This document shows, one piece after another, positions 25,300 to 34,773 of a stretch of 64,000 nt of DNA. Source of the DNA: Bosea beijingensis (lineage in GTDB: Bacteria > Pseudomonadota > Alphaproteobacteria > Rhizobiales > Beijerinckiaceae); the NCBI RefSeq assembly GCF_030758975.1, contig NZ_CP132359.1, positions 1,132,811 to 1,196,810 of the forward strand, written 5' to 3'. A model generated the notes under the pieces. It did no database searches. It worked only from the letters and a program-made list of their open reading frames with translations, and had not been told where the DNA came from. Position 1 is the first letter of the stretch. Each line of letters starts with the position of its first letter. Position numbers and translations under genes: made by a program.

Positions 25300-26838
25300 T
25301 CAAGGCTCCAGCCAGACGCCCCACATGCGCGGGATGCGATAGGGCTTGAAGTTCTTGAGCTTGGCCGTCGAGGCCTGGAAGATCCCGTAATTGCCGGCCT
25401 TCATTGCCACCGCCGCATCGTACATGTGCTTCTGGAAGGCATCGAAGAGGGCCTTGCGCTTGGTTTCGTCCATCTCGGCATTGAAGGCGGCGGCGATGCG
25501 GTCGATCTCCGGGTCCTTCGCCTGCTGCGAGAGGCCGTTGACCCAGGGCGCCATCACCGAACCCGGTCCCTCATAGGGCTCGATGCCGAAGCCATGCGTC
25601 CAGAAGGTCCAACCGGTCGGGGTGAAGCCGATCTTCGAAACGGTCGGCCAGTCGGCGACGGTAATGTCGACCTCCACGCCGATCTCCTTCAGCTTCTGCT
25701 GGACCAGCGTCGCGGTGTCGACATTGGGGCGCAGATTATCGGTGATGAAGGTGATCTTGCCGCCCTTGTAGGAGGATTTGGCGAGCAGCTCCTTGGCGAG
25801 CTTGATATCGCTCTTGTTGTACTTGTCGCTGCCGACCATCGAGTGAAAGGCTGCGCCCGGATAGAGCCAGCTCGGATCCATCTGGTAGATATCAGCGTAG
25901 GAGATCGCCATGATCTCCTCCATGTCGAGCGCCGCCTGGACGGCGAGCCGGAAGTTCACGTCATTGGCCGGTGCCTGCGCCTGGTTGAACTTGATGACCT
26001 GCAGGCCGAACGGCATCACCTTGTGGATGGTGAAGCGGTTGTCGGTGCCGAGGCGCTTGGCGGTCGGACCGTCGACGGTCTCGTTGAACTGGATCTGGCC
26101 GGCTTCGAGCGCCGCGCTGCGGGCGCCACCCTCCGGCATGAAGCGGAAGGTCACGGTGTCGAGGAAGGCCTCCTTCTTGCCGGCGAAGCCGTCGCGGCCG
26201 GTGCCCTTCGGATTGGGCGCATAGCCGTCATAGCGCGTCAGCTTGACGTGGCTGTCCGGCCGGTATTCGACGAACTTGTAGGGGCCGGTGCCGATGACCT
26301 CGATCTTGCCGGCCTCCTTGGCGGCCTCGCTTGCCGGATAGATCGCGATCGGGGCGCGCGGCGACGAGAGGTTGTCGAGGAAGGTCGATTGCGCCTGTTT
26401 CAGCGTGACCGTGACCTCGTGCTCGCCGCTCGCCTTGATCGTGTCGATGGCGGCGACCAGCGCTGGCGAGGCGCCGACCTTGCGGTAGCGCTCCAGCGAA
26501 GCGACGACATCGGCCGCATCGAGCTTCTTGCCGTTATGGAAAGTCACGTCCTTGCGGATCGGGAAGACATAGGTCTTGCCGTCGGGCGAGATGGTCACGC
26601 CCTCGGCCAGCTCCGGCACCGGCTTGGCATTCTCGTCGCGTGCATAGAGCGTCTCGAAGATATGGAGCGTGACGTTGCGCGAGGCCTGCGCCGAGGTGAT
26701 CTGCGCATCGAGCGAGGGCGGCGCCTGGCTGATGCCGATGACGACGTCGCCGCCCTTGCGCTGGGCCAGCGCGTTCTGGGCCCCTCCGAGCATAAGCGCC
26801 GCCGCGAGAGCGGCGCCGAAGATGATGTGCTTTGCCAT
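25300..26838 (-). CDS. ABC transporter substrate-binding protein, family 5
   Basis: A 512-residue periplasmic binding protein of the DppA/OppA family. ATG 26838 gives a Sec signal peptide, AALAAALMLGGAQNALAQ, with cleavage near residue 25. Typical stretches are PPSLDAQITSAQASRNVTLH, GKTYVFPIRKDVTFHNGKKL, VIGTGPYKFVEYRPDSH and a C-terminal lobe with ATLVQQKLKEIGVEVDI. It lies between the deacylase gene and the permeases and is the receptor of this importer. Its ligand is probably the compound processed by the M81, M14-like and enolase-family enzymes of the island. Confidence 0.88.
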   Translation of the reverse strand: MAKHIIFGAALAAALMLGGAQNALAQRKGGDVVIGISQAPPSLDAQITSAQASRNVTLHIFETLYARDENAKPVPELAEGVTISPDGKTYVFPIRKDVTFHNGKKLDAADVVASLERYRKVGASPALVAAIDTIKASGEHEVTVTLKQAQSTFLDNLSSPRAPIAIYPASEAAKEAGKIEVIGTGPYKFVEYRPDSHVKLTRYDGYAPNPKGTGRDGFAGKKEAFLDTVTFRFMPEGGARSAALEAGQIQFNETVDGPTAKRLGTDNRFTIHKVMPFGLQVIKFNQAQAPANDVNFRLAVQAALDMEEIMAISYADIYQMDPSWLYPGAAFHSMVGSDKYNKSDIKLAKELLAKSSYKGGKITFITDNLRPNVDTATLVQQKLKEIGVEVDITVADWPTVSKIGFTPTGWTFWTHGFGIEPYEGPGSVMAPWVNGLSQQAKDPEIDRIAAAFNAEMDETKRKALFDAFQKHMYDAAVAMKAGNYGIFQASTAKLKNFKPYRIPRMWGVWLEP

Positions 26839-26889
26839 GTTCTTGTCCCCTCAGGATTGATGGTCAGGCACGTTCAGGCGTGAACTTGG

Positions 26890-27921
26890 TCAGGCGGCGG
26901 CGCGCACCGCGTCGTAATCCTCCATCAGCACGGCGACCGCATCGCCGCGCTGGACGCGGCCAGGGCCGGCGGACATCCACAGCACGCCGTCGCGGCGGTA
27001 GCGCACTTCCAGCGGGTCGCGGTCGATGTCCTCGATGAAATGCAGGTAGCCCGCGAGATCGCCGGCGCGGCAGATGTCGCCGACGACATTGCGCGGCTCG
27101 AACAGCCCGCCCGCGGGCGCGAAGGAATAGCCGGCGGCATCGCGCACCATCATGTGGCGGGTGCCGGGCGAACCGTCACGCTGGGTCGTATCGGGCTTGC
27201 CGTCCATCAGGCCGCAATGCTTGAGGATATTGGTCAGCGCGCGGTCGGCGATGCGCACGCCCTCGACATTGACCCGCCCCCAGCCACCGAGCTCGGTGCC
27301 GAGCGAGAGGATGCCGCGGCGCTCGACCGAGGAGGTCAGCGTCGCGCCCTCATCGACGCCCCAGAACACGACATTGTAGGGTGCCCCGAAGGCGGCGGCG
27401 GCGGCCATGGTCCGCTCACGCAGCTTGGCGTCGGCGACGTAGTGCATGTTGGTCGAGAGCGCGGAGTCGCCGGAATGCCCGGCGGTATGAAGGTCGACGG
27501 AGACATCGACCAGCGGCAGCACCACCGTATCGACGAAATGGGCGAGCATCTCGGAGAAGGTGCCGCGCGGATTGCCGGGGAAACAGCGGTTCATGTCACG
27601 ATTGTCGACCGGCGAAAGCCGCGTGTCGTTCAGCACGGCCGGCATGTTCAGCGCCGGGATCATGATCACCCTGCCCTGCACTTTCGCCGGATCGAGACTT
27701 CGGGCGAGGCGCGAGACCGCGATCTGGCCCTCGTACTCGTCGCCATGCACGCCGCCGGTGAAAAGGATGGTCGGGCCGGAACCGTTCTTCACGCTGATGA
27801 CGGGTATCTCCACGACACCCCAGCCTGAGGTATTGCGCGACAGAGGCGCCCGCAGATAGCCGGCCTGCCGGCCCGAAGCTTCAAAGTCGATCTCGCACCG
27901 AACCCGACTTTCCGACGCCAT
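26890..27921 (-). CDS. succinylglutamate desuccinylase/aspartoacylase-family deacylase (DoeB-like)
   Basis: A 343-residue zinc-dependent deacylase of the AstE/AspA (M14-like) family. ATG 27921 is first in the conserved reading frame. Zinc ligands are His and Glu of TGGVHGDEYEGQ and His of DLHTAGHSG; a DNRDMNRCFPGNPRGTFSEM stretch is typical of the DoeB branch, which removes an acetyl group from N-acetyl-diaminobutyrate. The C-terminal beta domain is present (PAGGLFEPRNVVGDICRAGD). Its promoter region is shared with a divergent GntR gene and contains that regulator's likely operator. It probably deacylates the imported compound (inference). Confidence 0.85.
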   Translation of the reverse strand: MASESRVRCEIDFEASGRQAGYLRAPLSRNTSGWGVVEIPVISVKNGSGPTILFTGGVHGDEYEGQIAVSRLARSLDPAKVQGRVIMIPALNMPAVLNDTRLSPVDNRDMNRCFPGNPRGTFSEMLAHFVDTVVLPLVDVSVDLHTAGHSGDSALSTNMHYVADAKLRERTMAAAAAFGAPYNVVFWGVDEGATLTSSVERRGILSLGTELGGWGRVNVEGVRIADRALTNILKHCGLMDGKPDTTQRDGSPGTRHMMVRDAAGYSFAPAGGLFEPRNVVGDICRAGDLAGYLHFIEDIDRDPLEVRYRRDGVLWMSAGPGRVQRGDAVAVLMEDYDAVRAAA

Positions 27922-27947
27922 GGCGAACCCCTCTCGCTCTTGCGTTT

Positions 27948-27971
27948 CGTATGATTGTATACGATCATACG
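27948..27971. promoter_or_regulatory. palindromic operator for the adjacent GntR regulator
   Basis: A perfect 8-bp inverted repeat, CGTATGAT and ATCATACG, flanks TGTATACG, whose GTATAC core resembles the T-G-T-A-T-A-C-A sites bound by FCD-type GntR regulators. It lies in the 78-base gap between the divergent deacylase gene and the GntR gene, so occupancy would control both directions. Assignment to this particular regulator is by position. Confidence 0.6.
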
Positions 27972-27999
27972 ACCTGTCAAGCGAGAGGCAGAGAGCCGG

Positions 28000-28758
28000 A
28001 TGACGGATACGGGCGGACAAGTGCAGGCATCTGAGGCGGCCATGCGGGAGCGGGTGAAAAGCGCCGCTCCCGACTGGCAGCCCCTGCAACCGCAGACGCT
28101 CGTCGACCACGCGATCGAGGCGATCATCGCCGGCGCTGCCGCCGGGCTGATCCTGCCGGGAGACCGGATCGTCGAGGTCGACCTCGCCCGCAAGCTCGGG
28201 GTCAGCCGCGTGCCCGTGCGCGAGGCCCTGCGCCTGCTTGAAAGCCAGGGCGTCGTGGTCAGCGAGCCCTACAAGGGCATCCGGCTCCGCCCGGTGACGA
28301 ACGAGCGGGTCTCGGACCTTATCGAGGCGCGGATCGCGCTGGAGGCGAGCGCCGTCGTGCGCGCCGTTGCCGCCGGCCGCAATCGTGGCGCTCATCTCGA
28401 CGAACTCCGTGCTGCCGTGGCCGAGATGGAGCTGATGGCGGCGCGCGGCAGCGCCTATGGCGTCGCGGTCGCCGATACCGGCTTCCACCGCGCGCTCTGC
28501 CGGCTCGGCGGCAACAGCGTCACCTTCGACCTGTGGGAGACGCTGGCGCCGCAATGTACGATCATTTTCGGCCTCGCCACCTTTGGCAAGCCGATGGCCG
28601 GCGTGGTCGAGGAGCATGTCGACCTGCTCGCGGCCTTCGAGGCCGGCGATATCGCGGTGATCACGCGCACGCTCGACGAGCACATCACCGTCATGAACCA
28701 CGCGATGGATTACGAGACCATCGTCGCCAGGCGCCGCAGGGAAAGGGATTTGCCGTGA
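28000..28758 (+). CDS. GntR-family transcriptional regulator, FCD subfamily
   Basis: A 252-residue regulator with ATG 28000 as the likely start; a TTG at 27955 lies inside the operator and is disfavoured. The winged-helix domain is at about residues 30-100: LILPGDRIVEVDLARKLGVS then RVPVREALRLLESQGVV. The FCD effector domain follows with EARIALEASAVVRAV, TGFHRALCRLGGNS and a C-terminal EEHVDLLAAFEAGD / LDEHI histidine pattern that usually binds a metal. It overlaps the enolase-family gene by four bases and probably represses the island until an acid intermediate appears. Confidence 0.9.
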   Translation: MTDTGGQVQASEAAMRERVKSAAPDWQPLQPQTLVDHAIEAIIAGAAAGLILPGDRIVEVDLARKLGVSRVPVREALRLLESQGVVVSEPYKGIRLRPVTNERVSDLIEARIALEASAVVRAVAAGRNRGAHLDELRAAVAEMELMAARGSAYGVAVADTGFHRALCRLGGNSVTFDLWETLAPQCTIIFGLATFGKPMAGVVEEHVDLLAAFEAGDIAVITRTLDEHITVMNHAMDYETIVARRRRERDLP

Positions 28759-29951
28759 ACGACCAGCCCACCCAGGCACGCGCCGCCGGCCGACCGGCAG
28801 GGCTCCCGCCCTTCCGCATCACCCGCATCGAGGCCGCTCCCCTCTTCGGCGAAAGTCCGAAGGGCGGCTGGTCGGCCGAGATTCGGCCGGAGGATTCGAT
28901 CCATGCGCTGATCGCCGTCCATACCGACCAGGGCCTGACCGGCTATGGCAGCGTCTTCACCGACGGCCGGCTCGTCCAGGCCGGCCTGAAGGTGCTGGAG
29001 CCTCTCTTCCTCGGTGCGGACGCGCTCTCGCCCGATTTCGTCAGCGAGAAGCTGCACCAGAACACCTTCTGGATGGGGCGCGGCGGCACGCTGACCCATA
29101 CGATCAGCGGTATCGACATCGCGCTCTGGGACATTCTCGGCCAGGCCACGGGTCTCAGCGTCGGGCGGCTGCTCGGCGGGCGCTACCGCGAGCGCGTACA
29201 GCCCTATTGCTCGCTCCTGATGGAGGAGCCAGCGGCGATGAAGGATGTCGTCGCGAGCTATCGCGACAAGGGCTTCAGCGCCTTCAAGATCGGCTGGGGG
29301 CCGTTCGGCCGGGCGCTCGACGTCAAGCTCGACGAGGCGATCGTGCGCGCGGCGCGTGAGGCAGCAGGTGATAAATCCAGGCTCTTCGTCGATGCCGGCG
29401 CCAGCGACGCGCTCTGGCCGCATGGGCTGAAATGGGCCAAGCGCACCGCCGAGATGCTGGCGGATTACGAGGTCGGCTGGTTCGAGGAGCCTGTGCGGCC
29501 GGACGCCATCGACGATTATCGCGAGCTGCGCCGTTCCTCGCCCGTGCCGATCGCCGGCTGCGAGGTCCTGACGCGGCGGCAGAGCTTCATTCCCTGGCTG
29601 ACGACGGGCGCGCTCGATATCGTCCAGCCCGACGTCACCAAGGTCGGCGGCATCTCCGAGCAGCGCCGCATCGCCTGGATGGCCTATGATCTGGGCATCA
29701 AATATGTCGGCCACGGCTGGAACACGGCGCTCGGCCTCGCTGCCGACTTGCAGATGGCCGCAGCCTTCCCCGATGCCGATCTCGTCGAGTTCATCGGTGG
29801 CAGCCCCTATGTCGACGGCATCCTGGCCAAGCCCTTCGCGCTCGATGCCGAGGGCTGGCTGACGATCCCCGACCTGCCGGGGCTCGGCGTCACGATCGAT
29901 CGCGACAAGCTGGGGCGGTATACGCCCGATCCGCAGGCGCTGTTCGGCTGA
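28755..29951 (+). CDS. mandelate racemase/muconate lactonizing enzyme family protein
   Basis: A 398-residue enolase-superfamily enzyme starting with GTG 28755, which overlaps the GntR stop. Metal ligands are Asp of LFVDAGAS, Glu of WFEEPV and Glu of AGCEVL; the acid/base set is Lys of FKIGWGPFGR, Asp of QPDVTKVGG and His of GHGWNTA. The K-x-GWGP segment and the overall layout resemble the enzyme at 20598-21776, so the island has two related but diverged members. It likely acts on a carboxylate intermediate, for example as an acid-sugar dehydratase or an epimerase. Substrate unknown. Confidence 0.87.
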   Translation: MNDQPTQARAAGRPAGLPPFRITRIEAAPLFGESPKGGWSAEIRPEDSIHALIAVHTDQGLTGYGSVFTDGRLVQAGLKVLEPLFLGADALSPDFVSEKLHQNTFWMGRGGTLTHTISGIDIALWDILGQATGLSVGRLLGGRYRERVQPYCSLLMEEPAAMKDVVASYRDKGFSAFKIGWGPFGRALDVKLDEAIVRAAREAAGDKSRLFVDAGASDALWPHGLKWAKRTAEMLADYEVGWFEEPVRPDAIDDYRELRRSSPVPIAGCEVLTRRQSFIPWLTTGALDIVQPDVTKVGGISEQRRIAWMAYDLGIKYVGHGWNTALGLAADLQMAAAFPDADLVEFIGGSPYVDGILAKPFALDAEGWLTIPDLPGLGVTIDRDKLGRYTPDPQALFG

Positions 29952-29958
29952 GCCTTGC

Positions 29959-31326
29959 TCACTCCGCGATCGCGTAAGCGGCCCGGTCGATGCCGTGGCG
30001 GGCGAGCTTGTCGTAGAAGGTCTTGCGGGGGATGCCGAGCATCTCCAGCGTCGCGCGGACATCGCCGCGATTGGCTTCAAGCGCCTCGCGGATCAGGCTG
30101 GCCTCGATCGCGTTGAGGCGGTCGGGCAGGCTGGCGACCGGGGCCTCTGCCCGGTTCGATTGCGCCGGCAGATCGCTGGAGAGGCCGAGTGCGACACGCT
30201 CGGCGAAATGGACGAGCTCACGGACATTGCCGGGCCAGTCGTTCTCGACCAGATGGCGTTCGACGGCGCGATCCAGCGTCGGCACCGGCCGGCGGTACTT
30301 CTCGGCCGCGCGCGCCAGGAAGCGCGTGAAGAGAAGCGGGATGTCGCGGCGGCGCTCGCGCAAGGGCGGAATGCGCAGCGTCGCGACGTTCAGGCGATAG
30401 AAGAGGTCCTCGCGAAAATCGCGGCGCTGGGCAGGATCGCCGAGATCGACCTTTGTCGCGGCCACGACCCGGAGATCGACGCGGCGCAGGTCGTTCGAGC
30501 CCAAAGGCGCGATCTCGCGCATCTCCAGCACGCGCAGCAGCTTGACCTGGGCCGAAGGCGGCATGCTCTCCAGTTCGTCGAGGAAGAGCGTGCCGCCGCT
30601 GGAATGCTCGATGCGGCCGATCCGCTTCTTCTGCGCGCCGGTGAAGGCGCCGGGCTCGTAGCCGAAGAGCTCGCTTTCGATGACGCTATCGGGCAGCGCG
30701 CCGCAGTTCAGCGCGACGAAAGGCTTTTCGCGGCGCCGCCCGAGCCGGTGCAGCAGGCTGGCGACGACCTCCTTGCCGGTCCCGGTCTCGCCAAGCACGA
30801 GCACGTCGACATCGACATCGGCGAGTTCGCGGATGGTCTGGCGCAGGCGCGTGATCGCCGGGGTCTCGCCGATCAGCGCGGTCTCCTCCTCGCCCTGCCC
30901 GGCGAGCGCCCGCAGGCGGCGGTTCTCGAGGACGAGCGCGCGTTTCTCGGCCGCGCGCCGCAAAGTCTCGACAAGGCGCTCGCCGGCATAGGGCTTGGCG
31001 ATGAAGTCATAGGCGCCCTCGCTCATCGCGCCGACGGCAGTGGCGATATCGGCATGGCCGGAGATCATGATCACCGGGATATCCGGGTCGAGCGCCCGCA
31101 GCCGCCGGAACAGTTCGATCCCGTCCATGCCCGGCATGCGGATATCGGTGACGACGATGCCGGCATAGTCCGGCCCGATCCGCTCCAGCGCCGCCGCACC
31201 CGAGGACAGCGCCACCGCGAGAAAGCCTGCAAGGCGCAAGGCCTGGACATTGGCGTCGCGCAGGTCGGGATCGTCGTCGACAAAGGAGACCTCGATCGCG
31301 GCGATGGAGCCTGCGGAATCGCTCAT
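29959..31326 (-). CDS. dctD: C4-dicarboxylate sigma-54-dependent response regulator DctD
   Basis: A 455-residue NtrC-type activator. The receiver domain has the acidic pair VDDDPDLRD, the phosphorylated Asp61 (VVTDIRMPG) and Lys in FIAKPY. The AAA+ domain has Walker A GETGTGKE, the sigma-54-contacting GAFTGA loop and Walker [14 protein letters not shown]. The C-terminal Fis-type helix-turn-helix reads [20 protein letters not shown]. It overlaps dctB by four bases, and dctA with a -24/-12 promoter lies just beyond, so it activates dicarboxylate uptake when DctB senses succinate, malate or fumarate. Confidence 0.93.
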   Translation of the reverse strand: MSDSAGSIAAIEVSFVDDDPDLRDANVQALRLAGFLAVALSSGAAALERIGPDYAGIVVTDIRMPGMDGIELFRRLRALDPDIPVIMISGHADIATAVGAMSEGAYDFIAKPYAGERLVETLRRAAEKRALVLENRRLRALAGQGEEETALIGETPAITRLRQTIRELADVDVDVLVLGETGTGKEVVASLLHRLGRRREKPFVALNCGALPDSVIESELFGYEPGAFTGAQKKRIGRIEHSSGGTLFLDELESMPPSAQVKLLRVLEMREIAPLGSNDLRRVDLRVVAATKVDLGDPAQRRDFREDLFYRLNVATLRIPPLRERRRDIPLLFTRFLARAAEKYRRPVPTLDRAVERHLVENDWPGNVRELVHFAERVALGLSSDLPAQSNRAEAPVASLPDRLNAIEASLIREALEANRGDVRATLEMLGIPRKTFYDKLARHGIDRAAYAIAE

Positions 31327-33143
31327 GCCGACGCCCTTTCGAGGTTGATGACGAAGCTGGCTCCGGCTCCGGGAGCGCTCGTCGCGGTCAAGGTGCCGCC
31401 GAAGGAGACGATCATGTCCTGCGAGATCACCAGCCCGAGGCCGAGCCCCTTGGGCTTGGAGGTGCTGAACGGAACGAAGAGCTGCGCCAGCGCCTGCTCC
31501 GACAGGCCTGGGCCACGGTCCGTGATCGCGATCTCGACCCGGTCTTCGCCTGGCGTGACCTTGATCGCAAGAGCGGGCTCGCCGCCTTGCCCGCCTTCCA
31601 TCAGCGCCTCGATCGCATTGCGCAGCAGGTTGACGAAGACCTGCTCCAGCTCGATCGGACGGGCGATGACGTGGACCGGCTCCGGCGGAGCGGTGACGAG
31701 CGGCGTCACGCCGGCCTGCCGCAAGGGGCCTTCGAGCAAGGTCAAGGCGCCGTCGATGATGGTGTTGATCGGAACCGGGGCGAGCGGCTCCTTGCTGCGC
31801 CGGGCAAAACCGCGGAGCGCCTCGGTGATCGCGCCGATCCGGTCCGTCAGCGAGACGATCCGGACCAGAGCGCCATCCGCATCCGCCGGCTCGGCGCGCT
31901 TGAGAAAGGTGCGGGCGTTCTCGGCATAGGTCCGCAAAGCCGCCAGGGGCTGGTTGACCTCATGGGCGACGCCGGCGGTGATCTGGCCGAGCGTCGCGAG
32001 GCGGTTGGCCTTGGCCAGTTCCTCGCGGAGATTGGAGAGGCGCTCCTGTGCGCGGGTGCGCTTCGCCATCTCGGCGACGAGGCGTTCATTGGCCCCGGCA
32101 AGCTCGGCGGTGCGTTCGGCAACGCGATCCTCCAGTTCGGCCTTGGAGCGGGCATCGGCCTCCTGCCGGGCGAGATTGCGCTGGCGGCGATAGAGGGCAA
32201 AGCCGGCCAACCCTATCCCCGGCATCAGCAGGAGCGCGACGAGCGCCTGCGATTGCGAACGGCCGGCCGTGATCGCGGCATCGACAGGCTGGAGCACCTT
32301 CAGCAGCCAATCCGTCGTCGCGACGGGCTGGCGGATGCGGACATAGCGGCCGGCGAAGGCGCCTGCGCTCTGAACGAGATCGCCGCGCTCCCGCAAAGGC
32401 AGCATCGTCAGCGGCGCAGCGCCGAACTGGAGCGTGTCGCGGATCGTGGCTGCGGTCGCCGTGTCGAGCGGCGCCTCGACGCGGAAGCGCCAATCCTCGA
32501 CCGTCGAGAGCAGCACGACGCCGCGCCGGTCGACGACATAGGTCTGGCCGCCAAGCGCCCGCCAATCCGCCTCCACGCGGTCGAACTCGGCTTTGACGAC
32601 GATCACGCCGAGGCTGCGGCCGCCCTCCTCGATCCGCCGGGTGACATAGAGACCGGGGCGCTGACTAACGGTGCCGAGAGCGAATTGCTCGGCTGATCCA
32701 TTCGCCACGGCACCCTTGAAGTAGTCGCGGAAGCTGTAGTCGCTGCCGACGAAACTGGTCGGCTCATTCCAGTTGCTCGCCGCGATCGCGACGCCGTCCG
32801 TGCCGAGCAGATAGATCACCGCCGCCCGGGCTTCCTTCGCGATCGCCTCCAGCTTGAGGTCGAGCCCGTGGCGACTGCCACCGGTCAGTGCCTGCCGCAC
32901 ATCGGGATCGCGCGCCAGGATCACCGGCAGGGCGCGCTGCTTCTCCAACTCGCCACGCAGGATGGCGAGCGCCAGCGTGCCGCCATCGGCGGCCCGGCTC
33001 TCAGTCGCGGCGACGGCCCGGCTGCGGCCGATCTCGCCGGCCGCAAACAGCGCGGCGATGGCCAGCGCGGCGACGACTAGCCCGAAGACCAGCCAGCGCT
33101 GCGTCGTGGCATTCTTCCATGGATCGCGCCAGGAGCGGCTCAT
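31323..33143 (-). CDS. dctB: C4-dicarboxylate sensor histidine kinase DctB
   Basis: A 606-residue membrane kinase. A first membrane helix ([20 protein letters not shown]) is near residues 18-37, followed by a periplasmic tandem Cache-type sensor with [27 protein letters not shown] and [20 protein letters not shown], and a second helix ([19 protein letters not shown]) near residue 300. A coiled coil leads to the HisKA box [20 protein letters not shown] with the phospho-His, then an HATPase domain with [21 protein letters not shown] and GLGLGLVIS. It is paired with DctD and divergent from dctA. Confidence 0.93.
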   Translation of the reverse strand: MSRSWRDPWKNATTQRWLVFGLVVAALAIAALFAAGEIGRSRAVAATESRAADGGTLALAILRGELEKQRALPVILARDPDVRQALTGGSRHGLDLKLEAIAKEARAAVIYLLGTDGVAIAASNWNEPTSFVGSDYSFRDYFKGAVANGSAEQFALGTVSQRPGLYVTRRIEEGGRSLGVIVVKAEFDRVEADWRALGGQTYVVDRRGVVLLSTVEDWRFRVEAPLDTATAATIRDTLQFGAAPLTMLPLRERGDLVQSAGAFAGRYVRIRQPVATTDWLLKVLQPVDAAITAGRSQSQALVALLLMPGIGLAGFALYRRQRNLARQEADARSKAELEDRVAERTAELAGANERLVAEMAKRTRAQERLSNLREELAKANRLATLGQITAGVAHEVNQPLAALRTYAENARTFLKRAEPADADGALVRIVSLTDRIGAITEALRGFARRSKEPLAPVPINTIIDGALTLLEGPLRQAGVTPLVTAPPEPVHVIARPIELEQVFVNLLRNAIEALMEGGQGGEPALAIKVTPGEDRVEIAITDRGPGLSEQALAQLFVPFSTSKPKGLGLGLVISQDMIVSFGGTLTATSAPGAGASFVINLERASA

Positions 33144-33153
33144 CCCTCAGTCG

Positions 33154-33203
33154 TTGTGCGGAATCCCGCACAAATCAAGAGGGGGCGTGCGGAACTCCGC
33201 TCG
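33154..33203. promoter_or_regulatory. tandem upstream activating sites for DctD
   Basis: The first site is a perfect 8-bp inverted repeat TTGTGCGG-AATC-CCGCACAA at 33154-33173. A second, weaker copy with GTGCGG-AACT-CCGC at its core follows, near 33186-33199. They lie about 75-120 bases upstream of the -24/-12 promoter of dctA, the usual place for binding sites of an NtrC-type activator. Tandem sites support cooperative binding of DctD dimers. Assignment is by position and symmetry. Confidence 0.65.
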
Positions 33204-33275
33204 GGACATTCGCAGATTGATTCCGCCAGGAATCGCAAGCCGTTGTTTTTATTTGCCTTCCTGAATCCAGGCCGG

Positions 33276-33291
33276 TTGGCACGCCGGTTGC
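33276..33291 (+). promoter_or_regulatory. sigma-54 promoter of dctA
   Basis: TTGGCACGCCGGTTGC is an excellent -24/-12 element: GG at -24 and GC at -12 with standard spacing (consensus TGGCAC-N5-TTGC). Transcription would start about 12 bases downstream, leaving a leader of roughly 45-50 bases before the dctA ATG at 33351. The DctD sites upstream provide the needed activator. Confidence 0.85.
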
Positions 33292-33350
33292 GAAAGAGGG
33301 GCAGCGGTTTCGAACAAAAGCAAGACGACCGCCGACCCAAGGAGCAGAAC

Positions 33351-34682
33351 ATGGCGACCCCGATCATCGCGCCCGCTCAGCCGGCGCGCCCGAAGAAGTT
33401 CTACCAGCATCTCTATGTGCAGGTGCTGTTCGCCATCGCAGCGGGCATCCTGCTCGGCCATTTCTGGCCGGAACAGGGCGCCGCCCTGAAGCCGCTCGGC
33501 GATTCCTTCATCAAGCTGGTGAAGATGATCATCGCGCCGGTGATCTTCCTGACGGTCTCGACCGGCATCGCCGGCATGACCGACATGAAGAAGGTCGGGC
33601 GCGTCGCCGGCAAGGCGATGATCTATTTCCTGTGCTTCTCGACGCTGGCCCTGATCGTCGGCCTCGTCATCGGCAACCTGATCCAGCCCGGCGCCGGCCT
33701 GCACATCAATCCCGCCAGCCTCGACGCAAAGGCCGTGCAGGGCTACGCCGCCAAGGCGCATGACACGAGCATCGTCGGCTTCCTGCAGAACATCATCCCG
33801 GAAACGATCGTCGGCGCCTTCGCCTCGGGCGACATCCTGCAGGTGCTGTTCTTCTCGGTGCTGTTCGGCCTGTCGCTGGCGATGGTCGGCGAGCGCGGCA
33901 AGCCGGTGCTCGACTTCCTGCAGGCGCTCTCGACCCCGATCTTCAAGCTGGTGGCGATCCTGATGAAGGCCGCCCCGATCGGCGCCTTCGGCGCGATGGC
34001 CTTCACCATCGGCCGCTACGGCATCGGCTCGGTCGCCAATCTCGCCTTCCTGATCCTGACCTTCTACATCACGGCGGCGGTCTTCGTGCTGGTCGTGCTC
34101 GGTGCCGTCGCCCGCTACAACGGTTTCTCGATCCTGGCGCTGATCCGCTACATCAAGGACGAGATCCTGCTCGTCATCGGCACCTCCTCCTCGGAAGCGG
34201 CGCTGCCGAGCTTGATGGAGAAGATGGAAGCCGCCGGCTGCAAGCGCTCGGTCGTCGGCCTCGTGATCCCGACCGGCTATTCCTTCAATCTCGACGGCAC
34301 CAATATCTACATGACGCTGGCGGCGCTGTTCATCGCGCAAGCGATGGATATCCACCTGCCGCTCGGCGACCAGATCCTGCTGCTGCTCGTCGCGATGCTG
34401 TCCTCGAAGGGCGCGGCCGGCATCACCGGCGCGGGCTTCATCACGCTGGCGGCCACGCTCTCGGTGGTTCCGGCCGTGCCCGTCGCGGGCATGGCGCTGA
34501 TCCTCGGCATCGACCGCTTCATGTCGGAATGCCGCGCGGTGACCAACTTCATCGGCAACGCCGTCGCCACGATCGTGGTGGCGCGCTGGGAAGGCGAACT
34601 CGACGAGAACCGGCTGAAGGCGGCGCTCGCCGGCCAACTGCCCGATTTCCTCGACGAGCCGCTGATGGCCCCGGCGGAGTGA
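33351..34682 (+). CDS. dctA: C4-dicarboxylate/H+ (Na+) symporter DctA
   Basis: A 443-residue inner-membrane carrier of the DAACS family importing succinate, fumarate and malate. ATG 33351 follows AAGGAGC. It begins with the family's [20 protein letters not shown], has [20 protein letters not shown], the serine-rich loop [17 protein letters not shown], the substrate/ion motif [20 protein letters not shown] and [20 protein letters not shown]. Length is as expected. It is controlled by DctB-DctD through the upstream enhancer and sigma-54 promoter. Confidence 0.95.
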   Translation: MATPIIAPAQPARPKKFYQHLYVQVLFAIAAGILLGHFWPEQGAALKPLGDSFIKLVKMIIAPVIFLTVSTGIAGMTDMKKVGRVAGKAMIYFLCFSTLALIVGLVIGNLIQPGAGLHINPASLDAKAVQGYAAKAHDTSIVGFLQNIIPETIVGAFASGDILQVLFFSVLFGLSLAMVGERGKPVLDFLQALSTPIFKLVAILMKAAPIGAFGAMAFTIGRYGIGSVANLAFLILTFYITAAVFVLVVLGAVARYNGFSILALIRYIKDEILLVIGTSSSEAALPSLMEKMEAAGCKRSVVGLVIPTGYSFNLDGTNIYMTLAALFIAQAMDIHLPLGDQILLLLVAMLSSKGAAGITGAGFITLAATLSVVPAVPVAGMALILGIDRFMSECRAVTNFIGNAVATIVVARWEGELDENRLKAALAGQLPDFLDEPLMAPAE

Positions 34683-34700
34683 TCCGCAGGGTCGACGCGA

Positions 34701-34733
34701 AAAGGGATCGCGGCTCCTGCGAGCCGCGATCCC
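34701..34733 (-). terminator. strong hairpin between dctA and convergent methyltransferase gene
   Basis: A perfect 13-bp stem, GGGATCGCGGCTC with GAGCCGCGATCCC, around a CTGC loop at 34704-34733. On the reverse strand it is followed by TTTTCGCG, so it fits a rho-independent terminator for the methyltransferase gene; on the forward strand no T-tract follows, but the stem may still protect the dctA message. Confidence 0.6.
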
Positions 34734-34773
34734 TCACGCATTCGATCGGATAGAGCAGCAGCGCCGCTACCGG

